Positions 49,970-52,104 of a stretch of DNA of 52,104 nt are shown here, in pieces. A program made the position numbers and the translations under genes. Source of the DNA: an uncultured Clostridia bacterium. GTDB taxonomy: Bacteria > Bacillota > Clostridia > Christensenellales > Aristaeellaceae. The notes under the pieces were generated by a model that made no database searches, had not been told where the DNA came from, and was given only the letters and a program-made list of their open reading frames with translations. The number at the start of each line of letters is the position of its first letter. Positions within the stretch are counted from its first letter, which is position 1. The stretch is from the NCBI GenBank assembly GCA_947600345.1, contig CANQGC010000001.1:1-52104 (forward strand), given 5' to 3'.

Positions 49970-50508
49970 ATGTGTCGAGGAAGGCTTCGTGGTTTGGAGA
50001 ATGCCGGAGGTTTGGTTCAGGCGTGGCGTTCGGGCGTGGTAAAGCGAAGCGTCCGTTTGCTCTTTTGGAATGGGAAGCCCTGGGCTTCCCATTCCAAAAC
50101 TCGCTTCGCGCGGCCCGCGGTATGGAGGCGATGGGGCGTTGGTTCGCATTGCCGGGCAACGACTTGAATACCGCGGGCCGCCGGGGTGACGCCGGGCTCC
50201 GCCCGGACCCGCTGGGCTCCGCCCAGACCCGTTCTGGGCTCTGCCCAGACCTGCTTAAGGGACTCTGTCCCTTAAGAATTCCTGCCAAGGAACCTGAGGT
50301 TCCTTGGATTCTCCCTTCTGCTGCCGCGCTGTGAGCCAAACCCCCGTTCCCCAAACGAAGACCTCTGGCCCTCGGATCTATGGGGCCAGAGGTCGTGCCT
50401 CGTACTTCGCTCCCTACAGAAACGCACCGCAGGACTTTGGCCCCATAATCTACGGGGCCAAAGTCCGTCGCCCATACGCGGCAGCAGATGGCCGCCCGCA
50501 CTGCGGGC
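49970..50508 (-). repeat. Mosaic hairpin repeat, copy R6 (full length, inverted)
   Basis: In plus coordinates: tail 49970-50062, HP7 50063-50099, HP6 50110-50181, three HP5 copies (50192-50206, 50212-50226, 50234-50248), HP4 50254-50276, HP3 50285-50307, motif 50317-50328, HP2 50360-50394, HP1 50432-50466, end motif 50477-50490 and HP0 50494-50508 (GCCCGC/GCGGGC). Order and tail match R5 in reverse. It ends 16 bp before the LexA box of recA. Confidence 0.88.
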
Positions 50509-50524
50509 TGGTTCGCGAAAAAAT

Positions 50525-50536
50525 AAACGTGTGTTC
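50525..50536 (+). promoter_or_regulatory. LexA (SOS) box of recA
   Basis: AAAC-GTGT-GTTC followed by G, one mismatch from the Gram-positive SOS core GAAC-N4-GTTC, just upstream of the recA -10 box. It predicts DNA-damage induction. Confidence 0.7.
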
Positions 50537-50561
50537 GATATACTTCCGGGGAGGGATGTGT

Positions 50562-50567
50562 TATAAT
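50562..50567 (+). promoter_or_regulatory. Extended -10 of the recA promoter
   Basis: TATAAT preceded by TGT (extended -10); the sequence 17-18 bp upstream (TATACT/ATATAC) is a poor -35, so the extended -10 probably carries recognition. Confidence 0.65.
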
Positions 50568-50602
50568 AAGGAAAGGAAATTAACCATGGAGGTAGCAGAT
50601 AG

Positions 50603-51718
50603 ATGGCAGTGGATAAGAAGGCGGAAAAGAAGCCCGCGGAGAAAAAGTTTGGCGATGACCGCAAGAAGGCGCTGGAGATTGCGCTGGGTAAGATTGAGAA
50701 GGACTTCGGCAAGGGCTCGGTGATGAAGCTGGGCGCGGCGGCGGATCGCATGCAGGTGGAGGTCATCCCCACGGGCTCGCTGCAGCTGGACTTCGCGCTG
50801 GGCGTGGGCGGACTGCCGAAAGGGCGCATCATCGAGATCTACGGCCCGGAATCCTCCGGTAAGACCACCGTGGCGCTGCACTGCATCGCGGAGGCGCAGA
50901 AGCAGGGCGGCACGGCGGCGTTCATCGACGCGGAGCACGCGCTGGACCCGGTCTACGCGGAGCACCTGGGCGTGGACATCGACGAGCTCTACGTCGCCCA
51001 GCCGGACAACGGCGAGCAGGCGCTGGACATCTGCGAGGCGCTGGTGCGCTCGGGCGCGATCGACATCGTGGTCATCGACTCGGTGGCGGCGCTGGTGCCC
51101 AAGGCGGAGATCGAGGGCGACATGGGCGACAGCCACGTGGGCCTGCAGGCCAGATTGATGTCCCAGGCCCTGCGCAAGCTGGCGGGCGTGATCGCGAAGA
51201 CGAACGCCATTGCGATCTTCATCAACCAGCTGCGCGAGAAGGTGGGCGTGGTGTACGGCAATCCGGAGACGACGACGGGCGGCAAGGCTTTGAAGTTCTA
51301 CGCCTCGGTGCGGCTGGACATCCGCAAGGGCGAGCCGATCAAGGACGGCTCGGAGGTCATCGGCAACCGCACGAAGATCAAGGTGGTGAAGAACAAGGTT
51401 GCGCCGCCGTTCCGCTCCTGTGTGGTGGACATACTCTACGGCGAGGGCATCTCGGCCTCGGGCGAGCTACTGGATCTGGCCGTGGAGCGGGAGCTGATCA
51501 AGAAGTCGGGCGCGTACTACAGCTACAATGGCGAGCGGATCGGCCAGGGCCGCGACAATGCGCGCAAGTTCCTGATGGATCATCCGGACGTCTACGAGGC
51601 GCTGGAGAAGGCCATCCGCGAGTCCTTTGCCGCCACTCCCGCCGCGGAGCCCGCCATGACCATCGAGCCCATCGACGATCCCGACGACGACCTCGACGAC
51701 TTCGACCTCGACTCCTAG
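50603..51718 (+). CDS. recA: Recombinase RecA
   Basis: 371 residues. Walker A GPESSGKTT (near 81), Walker B VIDSVAAL, loop L1 EIEGDMGDSHVG, loop L2 with GGKALKFYASVRLDIRK. The C-terminus is very acidic (repeated Asp after residue 355). It forms ATP-dependent filaments for recombination and SOS induction. ATG 50603 has GGAGG 10 nt upstream. Repeat copy R7 begins on the stop codon. Confidence 0.98.
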   Translation: MAVDKKAEKKPAEKKFGDDRKKALEIALGKIEKDFGKGSVMKLGAAADRMQVEVIPTGSLQLDFALGVGGLPKGRIIEIYGPESSGKTTVALHCIAEAQKQGGTAAFIDAEHALDPVYAEHLGVDIDELYVAQPDNGEQALDICEALVRSGAIDIVVIDSVAALVPKAEIEGDMGDSHVGLQARLMSQALRKLAGVIAKTNAIAIFINQLREKVGVVYGNPETTTGGKALKFYASVRLDIRKGEPIKDGSEVIGNRTKIKVVKNKVAPPFRSCVVDILYGEGISASGELLDLAVERELIKKSGAYYSYNGERIGQGRDNARKFLMDHPDVYEALEKAIRESFAATPAAEPAMTIEPIDDPDDDLDDFDLDS

Positions 51719-52104
51719 GCGGCAGTGCCGCCTTCCATCTGCTGCCGCGACTGGGCGACGGACTTTGGCCCCGTAGATTATGGGGCCAAAGTCCTGCGGT
51801 GCGTTTCTAAAGGAGCGATTGTGCAGAGCGACGAAATCCTGCCCCATAGATCCGAGGGCAGGATTTCTGCGTTTTGGCAATGGGACGCAGTGGGACAGCG
51901 CGGTAGCAGAGGGGAGAATCCAAGGAACCTCAGGTTCCTTGGCAGGTCTGGGCAGCGCCCAGCGTGGCCCCTGAGGCTGCGGTTTGTAGGCGGCTGCGGG
52001 TTGAGGAGAAAAGGCAACGCCCAGCAGGCGGCAGCAGAAGGGAGAATCCAAGGAACCTCAGGTTCCTTGGCAGGTCTGGGCAGCGCCCAGCGTAGCCCCT
52101 GAGG
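51718..52104 (+). repeat. Mosaic hairpin repeat, copy R7 (runs off the window, with internal tandem duplication)
   Basis: HP0 51718-51732 (GGCGGC/GCCGCC), motif 51736-51749, HP1 51760-51794 (arm GGACTTTGGCCCC), HP2 51833-51867 (arm GAAATCCTGCCC), inverse motif with one change 51900-51910, HP3 51920-51942, HP5 51948-51962. The inverse-motif/HP3/HP5 block then occurs again 128 bp later (52028-52090). HP4 is missing from both blocks. The copy continues beyond the window end. Confidence 0.85.

Noticed and set aside
33300..52104. R repeats as a CRISPR array or an insertion sequence
   Set aside because: There is no regular repeat-spacer periodicity, and no transposase frame or target duplication is evident.

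Overview
This window looks like the origin-proximal part of the chromosome of a high-GC Firmicutes (Clostridia-like) bacterium. The evidence is a dnaA-dnaN-mnmE cluster, three perfect Bacillus-type parS sites, a perfect CIRCE operator before groESL, a LexA-type (GAAC-N4-GTTC) box at recA, strong AGGAGG ribosome-binding sites, and consensus sigma-A promoters that stand out as AT-rich islands. I cannot name the species. No rRNA, tRNA, CRISPR array or transposase gene was seen.

Layout. 1-12.6 kb is a sugar-acid catabolic island: uxaB diverges from a zinc dehydrogenase plus TRAP transporter (dctPQM) operon; a second operon on the minus strand carries two aldolase-type enzymes and another TRAP transporter; a GntR/FadR-type regulator and a YhcH protein follow. 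12.7-16.6 kb is a nucleoside-type ABC transporter without its usual binding lipoprotein. 16.7-22 kb holds envelope proteins, an OmpR/PhoR-type two-component pair, a nicotinamidase-like enzyme and a MITE-like element. 22-26.3 kb is mnmE-dnaN-dnaA with DnaA-box-rich intergenic regions. 26.3-27.9 kb is a thiol/Fe-S redox operon (tlpA-like, a 51-residue CXXC protein, NapH-like). 28-38 kb holds a degenerate deacetylase, an M24 peptidase, comEB, groESL, a membrane protein, walJ, a radical SAM enzyme and a degenerate metallophosphoesterase flanked by parS sites. 37.8-47 kb holds a DUF5711-like protein, CvpA, FtsK/SpoIIIE, an AlkZ-related protein, RimO, PgsA and a glycerol-1-phosphate dehydrogenase. 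47.1-50 kb has three secreted SH3-repeat proteins, and recA closes the window.

The most unusual content is a family of seven mosaic multi-hairpin intergenic repeats (R1-R7). They usually start at or just after the stop codon of a gene. They are built from a fixed order of hairpins (called HP0 to HP7 here) whose arms differ between copies yet stay complementary within each copy, while loops and linker motifs are conserved. One full-length copy is inverted relative to its neighbour, so two copies bracket a single-SH3 gene. No protein-coding or transposase function is visible in them. I regard them as the best candidate for an undescribed system in this window.

Functional picture: uptake of C6 sugar acids by two TRAP systems feeds tagaturonate/altronate-type and 2-keto-3-deoxy-acid aldolase steps, under at least one local GntR regulator. 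The rest is housekeeping (replication initiation, chromosome segregation, chaperonin, recombination, tRNA and ribosomal protein modification, phospholipid synthesis), with several envelope proteins of unknown role.
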